Notes: a model not told the origin generated them from the sequence alone. Positions 8,446 to 16,399 are shown, numbered from the stretch's first letter. The stretch is 64,000 bases of DNA from Thalassobius sp049116315 (GCA_049116315.1 JAGDZD010000007.1:124001-188000), one strand, 5' to 3'. Made by a program: numbers and translations.

Positions 8446-8926
8446 CAGTGGGTTCATCCGGAATTGAGGCTGACAGGGCGTCGCGCCACGCATCGAGTTT
8501 CTGGGCGATTTCAGCGTCGGCATTGGCCAGAATGCCTGCGGCCATCAGCCCGGCGTTCTTTGCGCCTGCGGCACCAATCGCCATCGTCGCGACGGGAAAG
8601 CCGCGCGGCATTTGCAGGATGGAGTACAGGCTGTCGACGCCAGACAGCGCCTTGGTTTGCACGGGCACCCCAACAACCGGTACGCGGGTTTTGGAGGCCA
8701 TCATGCCGGGCAGATGGGCTGCGCCACCGGCCCCGGCGATGATCACATGCAGGCCCCGATCAACGGCAGTTTTACCATAGTCCCAAAGGCGGTCCGGGGT
8801 GCGGTGCGCAGATACGATTTTGGTTTCATAGGCCACGCCCAATTCATCCAATACGTCAGCGGCCTCTTTCATGGTTGGCCAGTCCGATTGACTGCCCATG
8901 ATAATACCCACTTTAATCTGCGTCAT
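8438..8926 (-). CDS. purE: N5-carboxyaminoimidazole ribonucleotide mutase
   Basis: A 162-residue class I PurE, which converts N5-CAIR to CAIR. GSQSDWPTMK, the SAHRTPDR loop with the catalytic histidine, and GAGGAAHLPGM are all present. The ATG at 8926 is chosen over the one at 8938 because GAGG lies at good distance before it. It is followed by overlapping purK, the common purEK order. Confidence 0.97.
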   Translation of the reverse strand: MTQIKVGIIMGSQSDWPTMKEAADVLDELGVAYETKIVSAHRTPDRLWDYGKTAVDRGLHVIIAGAGGAAHLPGMMASKTRVPVVGVPVQTKALSGVDSLYSILQMPRGFPVATMAIGAAGAKNAGLMAAGILANADAEIAQKLDAWRDALSASIPDEPTDD

Positions 8927-8973
8927 GTCATGCCTCATTGATCCAGAGCGCGCACTATAGCCACGCGCGCCGG

Positions 8974-9198
8974 TTAGGCAATAATATCGGGCGTTAAACG
9001 GTCCTCGATCAACGTGATCAGGTCCTTAAGTCGCAACTTTTTCTTTTTTAGACGCTGCAGGGTCAGCTGATCAGCGGTTCCGCGTTCAATTAGGGCATCA
9101 ATCGCTTCGTCCAGATCCCGATGCTCGCGACGAAACACTTCGATTTCGACGCGCAGCACGTCTTCGGTTTTCATCGAGATGTCATTTCGAGCGTTCAT
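8974..9198 (-). CDS. YdcH-like DUF465 protein
   Basis: A 74-residue, highly charged protein matching the YdcH/DUF465 family: EHRDLDEAIDALIERGTADQLTLQRLKKKKLRLKD forms a predicted helical hairpin or coiled coil. The function is unknown. The first ATG (9198) is used; a second ATG at 9174 (MKTEDVLR) is an equally good start. It is upstream of purEK on the same strand, 47 bases away, and divergent from hsp20. Confidence 0.85.
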   Translation of the reverse strand: MNARNDISMKTEDVLRVEIEVFRREHRDLDEAIDALIERGTADQLTLQRLKKKKLRLKDLITLIEDRLTPDIIA

Positions 9199-9265
9199 AG
9201 GAGTGATTCCGTTCCTGCGGTTGTCGTCTTGTTAGGGTACCGGATAGCACAACTCCCGCAAAGAC

Positions 9266-9294
9266 CTTGCGCATTTCGTTGCCCATGCCCATAT
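9266..9294 (+). promoter_or_regulatory. Sigma-32 (RpoH)-like heat-shock promoter of hsp20
   Basis: CTTGCGC (9266-9272), 14 bases, then GCCCATAT (9287-9294). This matches the sigma-32 consensus CTTGAAA-N13/14-CCCCATNT at the right spacing. The predicted start is near 9301, giving a leader of about 59 bases. Confidence 0.75.
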
Positions 9295-9333
9295 TTCTAT
9301 CAGGGTCGCCTGTACGGGGCCCATAAATACTGC

Positions 9334-9354
9334 TGTCGCTTGATCATAAGGACA
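9334..9354 (+). promoter_or_regulatory. ROSE-like RNA thermometer hairpin over the hsp20 ribosome site
   Basis: TGTCGCTT (9334-9341) pairs with AAGGACA (9348-9354), leaving one bulged G at 9338 and a six-base loop. The paired strand contains UCGCU, matching the UYGCU anti-Shine-Dalgarno signature of ROSE elements, opposite the AAGGA ribosome site (9348-9352) eight bases before the ATG. Confidence 0.7.
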
Positions 9355-9359
9355 CGTCA

Positions 9360-9773
9360 ATGACGAAACTCACACTTGCGTCCCACCCCTATTTGTTAGG
9401 GTTTGACCAATTGGAACGTTTGCTGGAACGCAATGCGAAATCCGGCAACGAAGGCTATCCCCCTTTCAATATCGAACAAACCTCTCAGAATTCTTACCGG
9501 ATCACTTTGGCTGTGGCTGGATTTGGCGAAGATGATCTGGCGATCACCGTTGAGGACCAGCAATTGGTTATCCGGGGCCGTCAGGGCGATGACTCTGAGG
9601 GGCGTGTCTTTTTGCATCGCGGCATTGCGGCGCGGCAGTTTCAGCGCTCTTTTGTGTTGGCGGATGGTGTCGAAGTTGGCGAAGCCATTATGGAGAACGG
9701 GTTGCTTCATGTCGATTTGACCCGAATTCAGCCTGAGACGGTTGTGCAGACGATTAAGATTTCGAAAGGGTAA
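9360..9773 (+). CDS. Small heat-shock protein, Hsp20/alpha-crystallin family
   Basis: A 137-residue IbpA-like chaperone that holds unfolded proteins in soluble complexes. The alpha-crystallin domain runs from about residue 34 (FNIEQTSQNSYRITLAVAGF) to 125, with the strand LVIRGRQ and the GLLHVDL segment near the end. The gene is preceded by a sigma-32-like promoter and a hairpin that sequesters the ribosome site, consistent with heat-shock control at both levels. DUF1150 follows after four bases. Confidence 0.93.
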   Translation: MTKLTLASHPYLLGFDQLERLLERNAKSGNEGYPPFNIEQTSQNSYRITLAVAGFGEDDLAITVEDQQLVIRGRQGDDSEGRVFLHRGIAARQFQRSFVLADGVEVGEAIMENGLLHVDLTRIQPETVVQTIKISKG

Positions 9774-9777
9774 CAGG

Positions 9778-10008
9778 ATGGACGCTAAGTACGATTTTCA
9801 CGCGGGTGAGGGTGCGGAGCGCCTTGTATATGTGCGCTCGATCAAAGTCTCTGAGTTGCCCCAAGATTTGCGCGACAAGGCTGAAGGACACGAGACGCTT
9901 TATGCGGTCTGTAATCCAGACGGCAAGCAGCTGGCCTTGGTCGAAGACCGTGAAACCGCATTCTTTTTGGCGCGCGAGCACGACTATGCGCCTGTAACGG
10001 TCCATTGA
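9778..10008 (+). CDS. DUF1150 family protein
   Basis: A 76-residue protein of the DUF1150 family, which commonly follows hsp20 genes in alphaproteobacteria. The core is VYVRSIKVSELPQDLRDKAEG ending in FFLAREHDYAPVTVH. The ATG at 9778 has AGG just upstream. It is almost certainly co-transcribed with hsp20 and so part of the heat-shock response; its molecular role is unknown. Confidence 0.88.
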   Translation: MDAKYDFHAGEGAERLVYVRSIKVSELPQDLRDKAEGHETLYAVCNPDGKQLALVEDRETAFFLAREHDYAPVTVH

Positions 10009-10024
10009 TCGATTGACCAATTGC

Positions 10025-10071
10025 ACCCCAGCGAGAGGTGCTCTACCGCTCGGGTAACATCTCACTGGGGT
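10025..10071 (+). promoter_or_regulatory. Long hairpin between DUF1150 and the glycosyltransferase gene
   Basis: ACCCCAG (10025-10031) plus GAGA (10033-10036) pair with TCTC (10060-10063) and CTGGGGT (10065-10071), an 11-bp stem with one C-A mismatch. No T-tract follows. The 3' arm holds the only purine-rich stretch (GGGG) before the start of the next gene, so it could mask the ribosome site or act as a weak terminator. Confidence 0.5.
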
Positions 10072-10081
10072 CATCGTGTTT

Positions 10082-10942
10082 ATGTCTGAAGCTGCTTTTG
10101 CCATTTTGCCCTACGAAATCCGTCTGGGTAAAAGCTATGATCAGATCGCTTGCGCGGATCTCATTTGGCCCCAAGGCTGTCCTGACCGGTTGGTCGATGG
10201 GTGTCTGGCAGATATGGGCCCTGAGGACCATTTGTTGGTCTACCCGCGCAGTGAATACCACATTAAGCCGTTTCGCAGGCTTAAGGCTAAGCTGTCCTTG
10301 ATGGTGCAAGAGCCGCGCTGTGTGCACCAAAAGCATCGCAGTTTGTTGCGCCTGTCTCATCGCAAATTTTTCCGCGTGCTCAGCCATGACAAAGCTTTGG
10401 TTGCAGGGCTACCAAATGGTGTTTTTGTCCCCTTTGGCACCACTTGGGTGCCGGATTGGCAAGAGCGGGACCTGAGTAAATCCAAAAGTTGCTCGCTCAT
10501 CGCCTCGGCGAAGCGGTCCCAAGAAGGGCATCGCCTGCGCCACGAAATCGTCGAATGGGCACGGCAAGAGACGTTGGATATCACTGCGATGGGCGGCGGG
10601 TATCAGCCTTTTCAGGACAAGGCTGATGGTCTGGCGGCGTTTCGATACAGTGTGGTGATCGAAAATGGCCGTGAGCCAGACTATTTTTCTGAAAAACTGA
10701 TTGATGCTTTGGTGTGCCTAACCGTACCGATTTATTGGGGAAGCCCCAACATTGACGCCTATATTCCAACTGATGCGATGATCCTGTGTGAAGCAAAGCA
10801 GGACATTCAGTCGGCGATGACCCAAGTGAGTGCACAAGACTATGCGGCCCGTGTGCCGGCGCTGCAGGAAGCACGTCAAGCGGCGTTGAAATACTTCGAC
10901 CTGGAAGGGCGCAGTGTCGCTGCGCTGATCGCTTCGCTTTAG
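10082..10942 (+). CDS. Glycosyltransferase family 10 (fucosyltransferase)-like protein
   Basis: A 286-residue protein. The GT10 hallmark is clear: FRYSVVIENGREPDYFSEKLIDALVCLTVPIYWGSPNID (about residues 185-223) matches the motif of alpha-1,3-fucosyltransferases that binds GDP-fucose. The N-terminal half is less conserved. No membrane anchor. It may modify a surface polysaccharide or a glycan. GTG at 10076 is an alternative start. It is separated from DUF1150 by a hairpin and ends at a strong bidirectional terminator. Donor and acceptor are not proven. Confidence 0.78.
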   Translation: MSEAAFAILPYEIRLGKSYDQIACADLIWPQGCPDRLVDGCLADMGPEDHLLVYPRSEYHIKPFRRLKAKLSLMVQEPRCVHQKHRSLLRLSHRKFFRVLSHDKALVAGLPNGVFVPFGTTWVPDWQERDLSKSKSCSLIASAKRSQEGHRLRHEIVEWARQETLDITAMGGGYQPFQDKADGLAAFRYSVVIENGREPDYFSEKLIDALVCLTVPIYWGSPNIDAYIPTDAMILCEAKQDIQSAMTQVSAQDYAARVPALQEARQAALKYFDLEGRSVAALIASL

Positions 10943-10976
10943 CCGCAACTGCGCCATCGATTTGACCCAGCCCAAT

Positions 10977-11007
10977 AAAAAAGGCCTGCGATGACGCAGG
11001 CCTTTTT
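10977..11007. terminator. Bidirectional rho-independent terminator
   Basis: AAAAAAGGCCTGCG, a four-base loop ATGA, then CGCAGGCCTTTTT, between the convergent glycosyltransferase and Sat-CysC genes. There are A/T tracts on both sides. Confidence 0.9.
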
Positions 11008-11027
11008 CGTGTTTGTGTTTAAGAGGC

Positions 11028-13097
11028 TTAGATCAGGCCCAAGCTTTCCAGCTTCAGCAGAACTTGGTGCGCACAGTTGTCGACTTCGACGTTTTCTGTT
11101 TCGACGCTCAGCTCTGGGTTTGCAGGAACGTCATAAGGGTCAGAGATCCCTGTGAATTCCTTGATCTTTCCTTCGCGGGCCAGTTTGTACAGACCTTTGC
11201 GATCGCGGCGCTCACACTCTTCGATGGTTGTGGCAACGTGCACTTCGACAAAGGCGCCGAACTGTTCAACGTCTTCACGAACCGCGCGGCGGGTGGTTGC
11301 ATAAGGCGCAATTGGCGCACAGATGGCGATGCCGCCGTTTTTGGTGATCTCAGAGGCTACATAGCCGATGCGGCGGATGTTCAGATCGCGGTGCTCTTTC
11401 GAGAAGCCAAGCTCAGAGCTTAGGTTCTTACGAACGATGTCACCATCCAGCAAAGTCACAGGGCGGCCGCCCATTTCCATCAGTTTCACCATCAAGGCGT
11501 TGGCGATGGTGGATTTGCCCGAGCCGGAGAAGCCGGTGAAGAACACTGTGAAGCCTTGCTTGGCCCGTGGCGGCTTGGTGCGGCGCAGTTCTTTCACAAC
11601 TTCAGGGAACGAGAACCACTCAGGGATCTCAAGGCCTTCGGCCAAACGGCGACGCAGTTCTGTACCTGAGATGTTCAGGATTGTGACGTCGTCCCGATCT
11701 GCAATCTCGTCGTTTGGCTCATACTGGGCGCGCTCTTGTACATAGACCATGTGTTTGAAATCGATCATTTCTGCGCCGATTTCGTCTTGGTGTTTTTTGT
11801 AGAGGTCTTGGGCGTCATAGGGGCCGTAGAAATCTTCACCAGCGGAGTTTTTACCGGGGCCAGCGTGGTCGCGGCCAACGATAAAGTGTGTACAGCCGTG
11901 GTTGGCGCGGATCAGGCCGTGCCATACTGCTTCGCGAGGGCCTGCCATACGCATCGCCAGTGGCAACAAAGACATGGTTGTGGTCGAAGCTGGATACTTG
12001 TCCAGAACCGCTTCGTAGCAGCGCACACGGGTAAAGTGATCAACATCACCCGGCTTGGTCATGCCCACAACTGGGTGGATCAACAGGTTGGCCTGAGCTT
12101 CACGCGCGGCGCGGAAAGTCAGCTCTTGGTGGGCGCGGTGCAGCGGGTTGCGGGTTTGGAACGCAACAACTTTGCGCCAGCCCATTTTACGGAAATAGGC
12201 CCGCAATTCATTTGGCGTGTCGCGGCGGGCGCGGAAGTCATAGTGAATTGGTGTCTGAATGCCGGTGATTGGGCCACCCAGATAGATCTTGCCAGCGGTG
12301 TTGTGCAGGTAGTTTACGGCAGGGTGCGCGATGTCATCGGCGCCGAACACTTTTTCCGCTTCGTTGGCTTTGTTTGGCACCCAGCTGTCGGTGACAGTCA
12401 TTGTGGCCAAAATAACGCCTTCTTGGTCGCGCAGCGCGATGTCTTGGCCCGCTTCGAGTGAGGCGGCGAAATCTTCGGAGACATCCAAGTTGATTGGCAT
12501 TGGCCACAGTTGGCCGTCTGCCAGGCGCATGTCTTCGACAACACCGTTGTAATCCGCTTCGGTCATGAAGCCTTTGAGCGGGTTAAACCCACCATTCATC
12601 AGCAATTCGAGGTCGCAGATCTGACGAGGTGTCAGGTCCCAGCTGACCAAATCAGCGGCTTCAACTTTAAGCTTCTGCGCGCTCTCATGCGAGACATATA
12701 GCTCGGGGATTGGGGCAAGGTTGTTGATCATAATTTTGGTCCTGTGTTTAAATGGTTCTAGGCCACTTGTCGTACCGGTGAGTTCGGCATGCAGAGCGTC
12801 ATACTCAGCAAATTTCCGGGCGAGGAATTGGTCGGTGAGGCGATTTTTTTCCGCCCCTCCGCGCGAGGTGATCGCATAGGCAAAGCGTTGACGTTTGTCT
12901 GGTCCTGCCCGTTCGCTGATTTTGACGAATCCCGCCTCTGCCGCGGCACGCAATTGCGTGTTGAGGCGACCCAATGAAATGCCAAGCGCAGACGCCGTAA
13001 CGCGCTGTGACGCGTTCGGGGATTTGTCCAGTTGGCTCAGCAGGCGAAAGAGCAGGTCTTCCTCTGCGAAGTTGGGTTTTGAAGCGGGCGATGTCAT
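11028..13097 (-). CDS. sat-cysC: MarR/EPS-type winged helix fused in frame to bifunctional ATP sulfurylase/APS kinase
   Basis: One uninterrupted 689-codon frame. Residues about 10-105 resemble EPS-associated MarR-family regulators: RVTASALGISLGRLNTQLRAAAEAGFVKI is the winged helix and RLTDQFLARKFAEYDALHAEL the C-terminal helix. From Met123 (12731) the frame is a normal ATP sulfurylase (SWDLTPRQICDLELLMNGGFNPLKGF; QTRNPLHRAH; GRDHAGPG) followed by APS kinase (P-loop GFSGSGKS). Together they make APS and PAPS from sulfate. An internal ATG at 12731 has AGGA upstream and would yield the usual 567-residue enzyme, so fusion and separate translation are both possible. Two palindromes lie just upstream. 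The enzyme call is firm; the fusion is inferred. Confidence 0.85.
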   Translation of the reverse strand: MTSPASKPNFAEEDLLFRLLSQLDKSPNASQRVTASALGISLGRLNTQLRAAAEAGFVKISERAGPDKRQRFAYAITSRGGAEKNRLTDQFLARKFAEYDALHAELTGTTSGLEPFKHRTKIMINNLAPIPELYVSHESAQKLKVEAADLVSWDLTPRQICDLELLMNGGFNPLKGFMTEADYNGVVEDMRLADGQLWPMPINLDVSEDFAASLEAGQDIALRDQEGVILATMTVTDSWVPNKANEAEKVFGADDIAHPAVNYLHNTAGKIYLGGPITGIQTPIHYDFRARRDTPNELRAYFRKMGWRKVVAFQTRNPLHRAHQELTFRAAREAQANLLIHPVVGMTKPGDVDHFTRVRCYEAVLDKYPASTTTMSLLPLAMRMAGPREAVWHGLIRANHGCTHFIVGRDHAGPGKNSAGEDFYGPYDAQDLYKKHQDEIGAEMIDFKHMVYVQERAQYEPNDEIADRDDVTILNISGTELRRRLAEGLEIPEWFSFPEVVKELRRTKPPRAKQGFTVFFTGFSGSGKSTIANALMVKLMEMGGRPVTLLDGDIVRKNLSSELGFSKEHRDLNIRRIGYVASEITKNGGIAICAPIAPYATTRRAVREDVEQFGAFVEVHVATTIEECERRDRKGLYKLAREGKIKEFTGISDPYDVPANPELSVETENVEVDNCAHQVLLKLESLGLI
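12731..12745 (-). promoter_or_regulatory. Internal ribosome site and alternative start of Sat-CysC
   Basis: On the minus strand ACAGGACCAAAATT precedes ATG at 12731, which opens MINNLAPIPELYVS, the usual N-terminus of bacterial Sat-CysC. Its use would separate the enzyme from the regulator-like domain without any stop codon between them. Confidence 0.55.
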
Positions 13098-13110
13098 GGC
13101 TGCGACTCAA

Positions 13111-13134
13111 TATGTGTTCACGGGTGAACGCATA
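13111..13134. promoter_or_regulatory. Candidate operator 1 (GTTC-N6-GAAC palindrome)
   Basis: Arms TATGTGTTCAC and GTGAACGCATA are separated by GG; ten of eleven base pairs match. It lies 14 bases upstream of the MarR-Sat-CysC frame and shares the GTTC-N6-GAAC core with a second palindrome at 13146-13161. Confidence 0.55.
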
Positions 13135-13145
13135 TAGGAAAAGTG

Positions 13146-13161
13146 TGTTCAGTCCAGAACA
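13146..13161. promoter_or_regulatory. Candidate operator 2 (GTTC-N6-GAAC palindrome)
   Basis: TGTTC-AGTCCA-GAACA. The core repeats operator 1 with the same six-base spacer, and the two centres are 31 bp apart, about three DNA turns, so a regulator could bind both on one face. Confidence 0.5.
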
Positions 13162-13340
13162 AACTTTTGACAGTCAGCGATTTTCGGCAAAAAAATTGGA
13201 AATCAGCGAGGCGCGGCAACAGAGTGCTGCTTGCTTGGGCAGTTAGGGCGCATCACCGCAGTGCGGCCTGCTATCGGCCAAGAGTAAAGCGCTGGATTCG
13301 CGCCAGCCAGTCTTGGCCAAAGTCTTGGGCTTTGGGGTGA

Positions 13341-13673
13341 TCAGTCGGAAAAGCCCCAGCCATCCGGGCGAAACCCTTTGTCCAGCGCTGTGCGGCTGGC
13401 CAATTCTTCGATCATCCAGATCGACGAGGCCGAGATCGGTTGATCTGTGAGTGTGGCCACAAGGTAGCCGGGATTTTGGTCTTCGGCGTCAATCCAGTCA
13501 CATTCAAAGCCGAGATCGGCCAAAGCAGCAGCCAAAAGGCGCCAATCGCGGCCATCGGCATCGCTGACAAAGAACAGGTCAAGATCCGCAGAATCTGGCA
13601 AAGCTTCTTTGGCATCCAGATCAGCGAAGGCCGAGAATGTCTCGGCCTTCTGTTGGTCAAAATCGTGCGCCAC
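13341..13673 (-). CDS. RraB-like ribonuclease E inhibitor family protein
   Basis: A 110-residue acidic protein resembling RraB (regulator of ribonuclease activity B): DADGRDWRLLAAALADLGFECDWIDAEDQ, and a C-terminal FRPDGWGFSD like the DGWG of the family. RraB binds RNase E and changes its activity. The GTG at 13673 has AGGA six bases upstream inside the trxB end; a TTG at 13679 overlaps the trxB stop but is too close to that site. It follows trxB without a gap and is probably in its operon. Family match is moderate. Confidence 0.62.
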   Translation of the reverse strand: MAHDFDQQKAETFSAFADLDAKEALPDSADLDLFFVSDADGRDWRLLAAALADLGFECDWIDAEDQNPGYLVATLTDQPISASSIWMIEELASRTALDKGFRPDGWGFSD

Positions 13674-13675
13674 GA

Positions 13676-14617
13676 TCAATCCTGTTCCGCAAGGAAACGT
13701 TCGGCATCCAAGGCGGCCATACAGCCCATGCCCGCCGAAGTGACCGCTTGACGGTACTTGTGGTCCGTCAAATCGCCCGCGGCAAAGATGCCCGGGATCG
13801 AGGTTTCGGTGGTGCCCGGTTTCACAGAAACATAGCCGCCATTGTGCAGCTCCAGCACATCCTTGACCAACTCATTGGCAGGCGCGTGGCCGATGGCGAT
13901 GAAGACACCTTTACACGGGATCTCGCTCAGCTCGCCGGTTTGGACGTTCTTGACGCGCACCCCGGTGACACCTTTGGGATTGTCTTCGCCGAGAACTTCG
14001 TCCAGCTGATTGAACCAAAGTGTTTCGATCTTTTCGTTCTTCATCAGGCGATCTTGCAGGATCTTTTCTGCGCGCAATTCGTCCCGACGGTGGATCAGGG
14101 TCACTTTGCTGGCGAAGTTGGTCAAAAACAGCGCTTCTTCGACTGCGGTATTGCCGCCGCCGACAACCACAATTTCCTGACCGCGATAAAAGAACCCGTC
14201 ACAGGTCGCGCAGGCTGAAACGCCAAAACCTTTGTAGGCGTCTTCGCTGTCCATGCCCAACCACTTGGCGCGTGCCCCGGTGGCCAAGATCACCGCATCT
14301 GCGGTGTAGGTGGTGCCGCTGTCGCCAGTGGCCACAAAGGGGCGCACCGATGTGTCGAGGTTGGTGATGATGTCACCGATGATTTCCGTGCCCATGGCTT
14401 GGGCATGTTCCTGCATCTTGATCATCAAGTCCGGTCCCTGCACTTCGGTAAAGCCGGGATAGTTTTCAACTTCGGTGGTGGTGGTCAGCTGTCCGCCCGG
14501 TTCGATGCCCTGAACCAGAATTGGGGACAGCATGGCGCGTGCTGCATAGACGCCCGCGGTGTAACCCGCAGGACCCGACCCGATGATCAAAACCTTGGTG
14601 TGACGTGTCTCGGCCAT
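13676..14617 (-). CDS. trxB: Thioredoxin-disulfide reductase
   Basis: A 313-residue flavoprotein that reduces thioredoxin with NADPH. The FAD motif GSGPAGYTAG is at residues about 14-23, the redox pair is CATC (about residues 138-141), the NADPH motif is VVVGGGNTAVEEA, and the FAD-binding end is GIFAAGDLTDHKYRQAVTSAG. The ATG at 14617 follows AAGGGG; an ATG at 14635 is possible. It is transcribed into the rraB-like gene, divergent from the Lrp-type regulator. Confidence 0.96.
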   Translation of the reverse strand: MAETRHTKVLIIGSGPAGYTAGVYAARAMLSPILVQGIEPGGQLTTTTEVENYPGFTEVQGPDLMIKMQEHAQAMGTEIIGDIITNLDTSVRPFVATGDSGTTYTADAVILATGARAKWLGMDSEDAYKGFGVSACATCDGFFYRGQEIVVVGGGNTAVEEALFLTNFASKVTLIHRRDELRAEKILQDRLMKNEKIETLWFNQLDEVLGEDNPKGVTGVRVKNVQTGELSEIPCKGVFIAIGHAPANELVKDVLELHNGGYVSVKPGTTETSIPGIFAAGDLTDHKYRQAVTSAGMGCMAALDAERFLAEQD

Positions 14618-14810
14618 TTGGGGCCCCTTTTTCATATCTCTGTTGGCACTGCATATAGACGCGCTGAGAGGATGGGAAAAGGGGGGCTCTTATGCAGAGA
14701 GAACAAAGCCGGTAATCCACGCGATTGTGACAAGAATCTTGTGCAACCACGAAAGAATCTTGCGTCTGGGCGGCGCGATGCTATAGAAAACGTAACAAAG
14801 GAGTATGTAC

Positions 14811-15311
14811 ATGCCCGCCACTCGGTTGGACCCCATCGATAGGAAAATTCTGGCGGAATTGCAGGCTGATGGCCGCATGACCAATGTGGAATTGGCAAAA
14901 CGAGTCGGCATTTCTGCTCCGCCCTGTCTGCGGCGTGTACGTACGTTAGAGGATGCAGGCTTTATCAAAGGCTATCACGCCGAAGTCGATGCGCGTGAGT
15001 TGGGCTTTGAAGTGCAGGTCTATGCAATGGTCGGTTTGCAAAGCCAGGCAGAATCAGATCTGAGCACCTTCGAAGAACGCTGCCGGGATTGGCCGCTGGT
15101 CCGTGAATGCAATATGCTGAACGGCGAAGTGGATTTTATCCTCAAGTGCGTCGCACCCGATCTGAGCACATTTCAAACTTTCTTGACCGGCGATCTTTTG
15201 ACCGCCCCTAATGTGGCCTCGGTCAAAACCAGCCTTGTCATTCGCAGCGCCAAAGATGAACCCGGCGTTCCTTTTGACGTATTGGAAGAGCGGCTGAACC
15301 GCTCTGCCTAA
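14811..15311 (+). CDS. Lrp/AsnC family transcriptional regulator
   Basis: A 166-residue regulator. The N-terminal helix-turn-helix is LDPIDRKILAELQADGRMTNVELAKRVGISAPPCLRRVRTLEDAGFIKGYHA; the C-terminal ligand-binding (RAM) domain follows, with GEVDFILKCVAPDL. The ATG at 14811 has AAAGGAG seven bases before it; an ATG at 14805 is too close. It is divergent from trxB and may regulate it, or itself. The effector, usually an amino acid, cannot be told. Confidence 0.92.
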   Translation: MPATRLDPIDRKILAELQADGRMTNVELAKRVGISAPPCLRRVRTLEDAGFIKGYHAEVDARELGFEVQVYAMVGLQSQAESDLSTFEERCRDWPLVRECNMLNGEVDFILKCVAPDLSTFQTFLTGDLLTAPNVASVKTSLVIRSAKDEPGVPFDVLEERLNRSA

Positions 15312-15314
15312 CGG

Positions 15315-16109
15315 TTAGGCAAAATCCAACTCATCCTCATAGCTTGGCGCCGGTTCTTTCGGCGGCGATAGCTGTGCGCCAAAGTCGGATACGGTGGTCG
15401 CCTGTGGAAACAGCGACATGAACAGCTTGAGCATATTGGGCCCAAGGGTTTGGGACAGCGTCAGACCGGGGTGAAAACTGGCGACGCCGATGCCATTGGC
15501 GCTGATGGTCGCCTGCATCGGCAGGCAGATGTGATAGACCTGAACGGGCGTTGGCGGGGTGGTGCGAACAATGCTTTCCCCATCGGCAAGCTCTGTGGCG
15601 TCAACCAGTCGAAGCTGACCGCTTGGCGCGCGCCGTGTCAGACGTGCTCCCGGTCCAAGCAGCAGGTCCGAGGCGGGGCGTCCGACGCCAAAGGTATCCG
15701 AAATCACCCGAGTCAGGCGTTGTGTTTCTGGATCAATTGCCGGGGCGTTGGGGATCAATGTCATGCCGCCGCGCCACGTGAGGGGCAAGTCACCAAATTC
15801 TTCGGTCAAAATATCCTCGCCGACCATCAGGTCTTCGACGGCGCAGGGCCCTGTGCTGGTTTTGATTACGGTGCCTCGGGCGAAAGCTGAGAAACCACAT
15901 TCAAAAACTGGGGTGGCCGGTGCAACGATGTGACGGTGCTGGGCACTGCCATCGCTGTCCAGATGGGCGATATCATATCGGCGCATAGGGACCGGATTGG
16001 CCTCTGAGTGGCGGTGTGTTTGGGGGGTGGGATTTGACTTACGCACCAGCGCAAGCTGAGTCTGGGGGACGATACTATTCAAAACAGTCATACCTTTTAT
16101 ACGCGTCAC
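15315..16109 (-). CDS. Hint-domain protein lacking the catalytic cysteine
   Basis: A 264-residue protein with the Hint fold (hedgehog/intein-like) that is frequent in Rhodobacteraceae. The first block is FARGTVIKTSTGPCAVEDLMVGEDILTEEFGDLPLTWRGG; where active Hint domains have Cys (CFxxGT) this one has Ala (AFARGT), so self-splicing is unlikely. The block SDLLLGPGARLTR and VYHICL follow. No signal peptide. The start is a GTG at 16109, or an ATG at 16091. It is convergent with the Lrp-type gene, ending three bases from it. Confidence 0.72.
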   Translation of the reverse strand: MTRIKGMTVLNSIVPQTQLALVRKSNPTPQTHRHSEANPVPMRRYDIAHLDSDGSAQHRHIVAPATPVFECGFSAFARGTVIKTSTGPCAVEDLMVGEDILTEEFGDLPLTWRGGMTLIPNAPAIDPETQRLTRVISDTFGVGRPASDLLLGPGARLTRRAPSGQLRLVDATELADGESIVRTTPPTPVQVYHICLPMQATISANGIGVASFHPGLTLSQTLGPNMLKLFMSLFPQATTVSDFGAQLSPPKEPAPSYEDELDFA

Positions 16110-16301
16110 ATCCGCTTTGGACCCTCAGTGTTGTCTAGGTAGACATCTGTCGCTGTGGCGACCGGCACTGTTAACTTGGGGACAACGCGGAAGTTGTCAA
16201 AACAGGAACATTGGTCTTGGTGGTATCGGCAAGCAACGGGCTTACCGGTCGTTCTGAGCGCCAAGCAAAGGTTGCTCTGCAAGGCAGGGTCAAAGTGGGA
16301 A

Positions 16302-16329
16302 GGGGCCACCCCCAAGTGGGAGCGGCCCC
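16302..16329. repeat. Hairpin with imperfect direct repeat
   Basis: GGGGCC (16302-16307) pairs with GGCCCC (16324-16329). AAGTGGGA occurs twice (16293-16300 and 16314-16321). No T-tract. It lies in the 680-base gap between the Hint gene and pgeF. Confidence 0.35.
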
Positions 16330-16399
16330 TCAGCCAACTTGGAAAAATTACACTCGTTACGCATTCTTTTGATGCGGCCCGCGCATCACGCGGCGGCCC

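Noticed and set aside
13111..13161. Alphaproteobacterial LexA (SOS) box
   Set aside because: LexA in this class prefers direct GTTC-N7-GTTC, whereas these sites are inverted GTTC-N6-GAAC.
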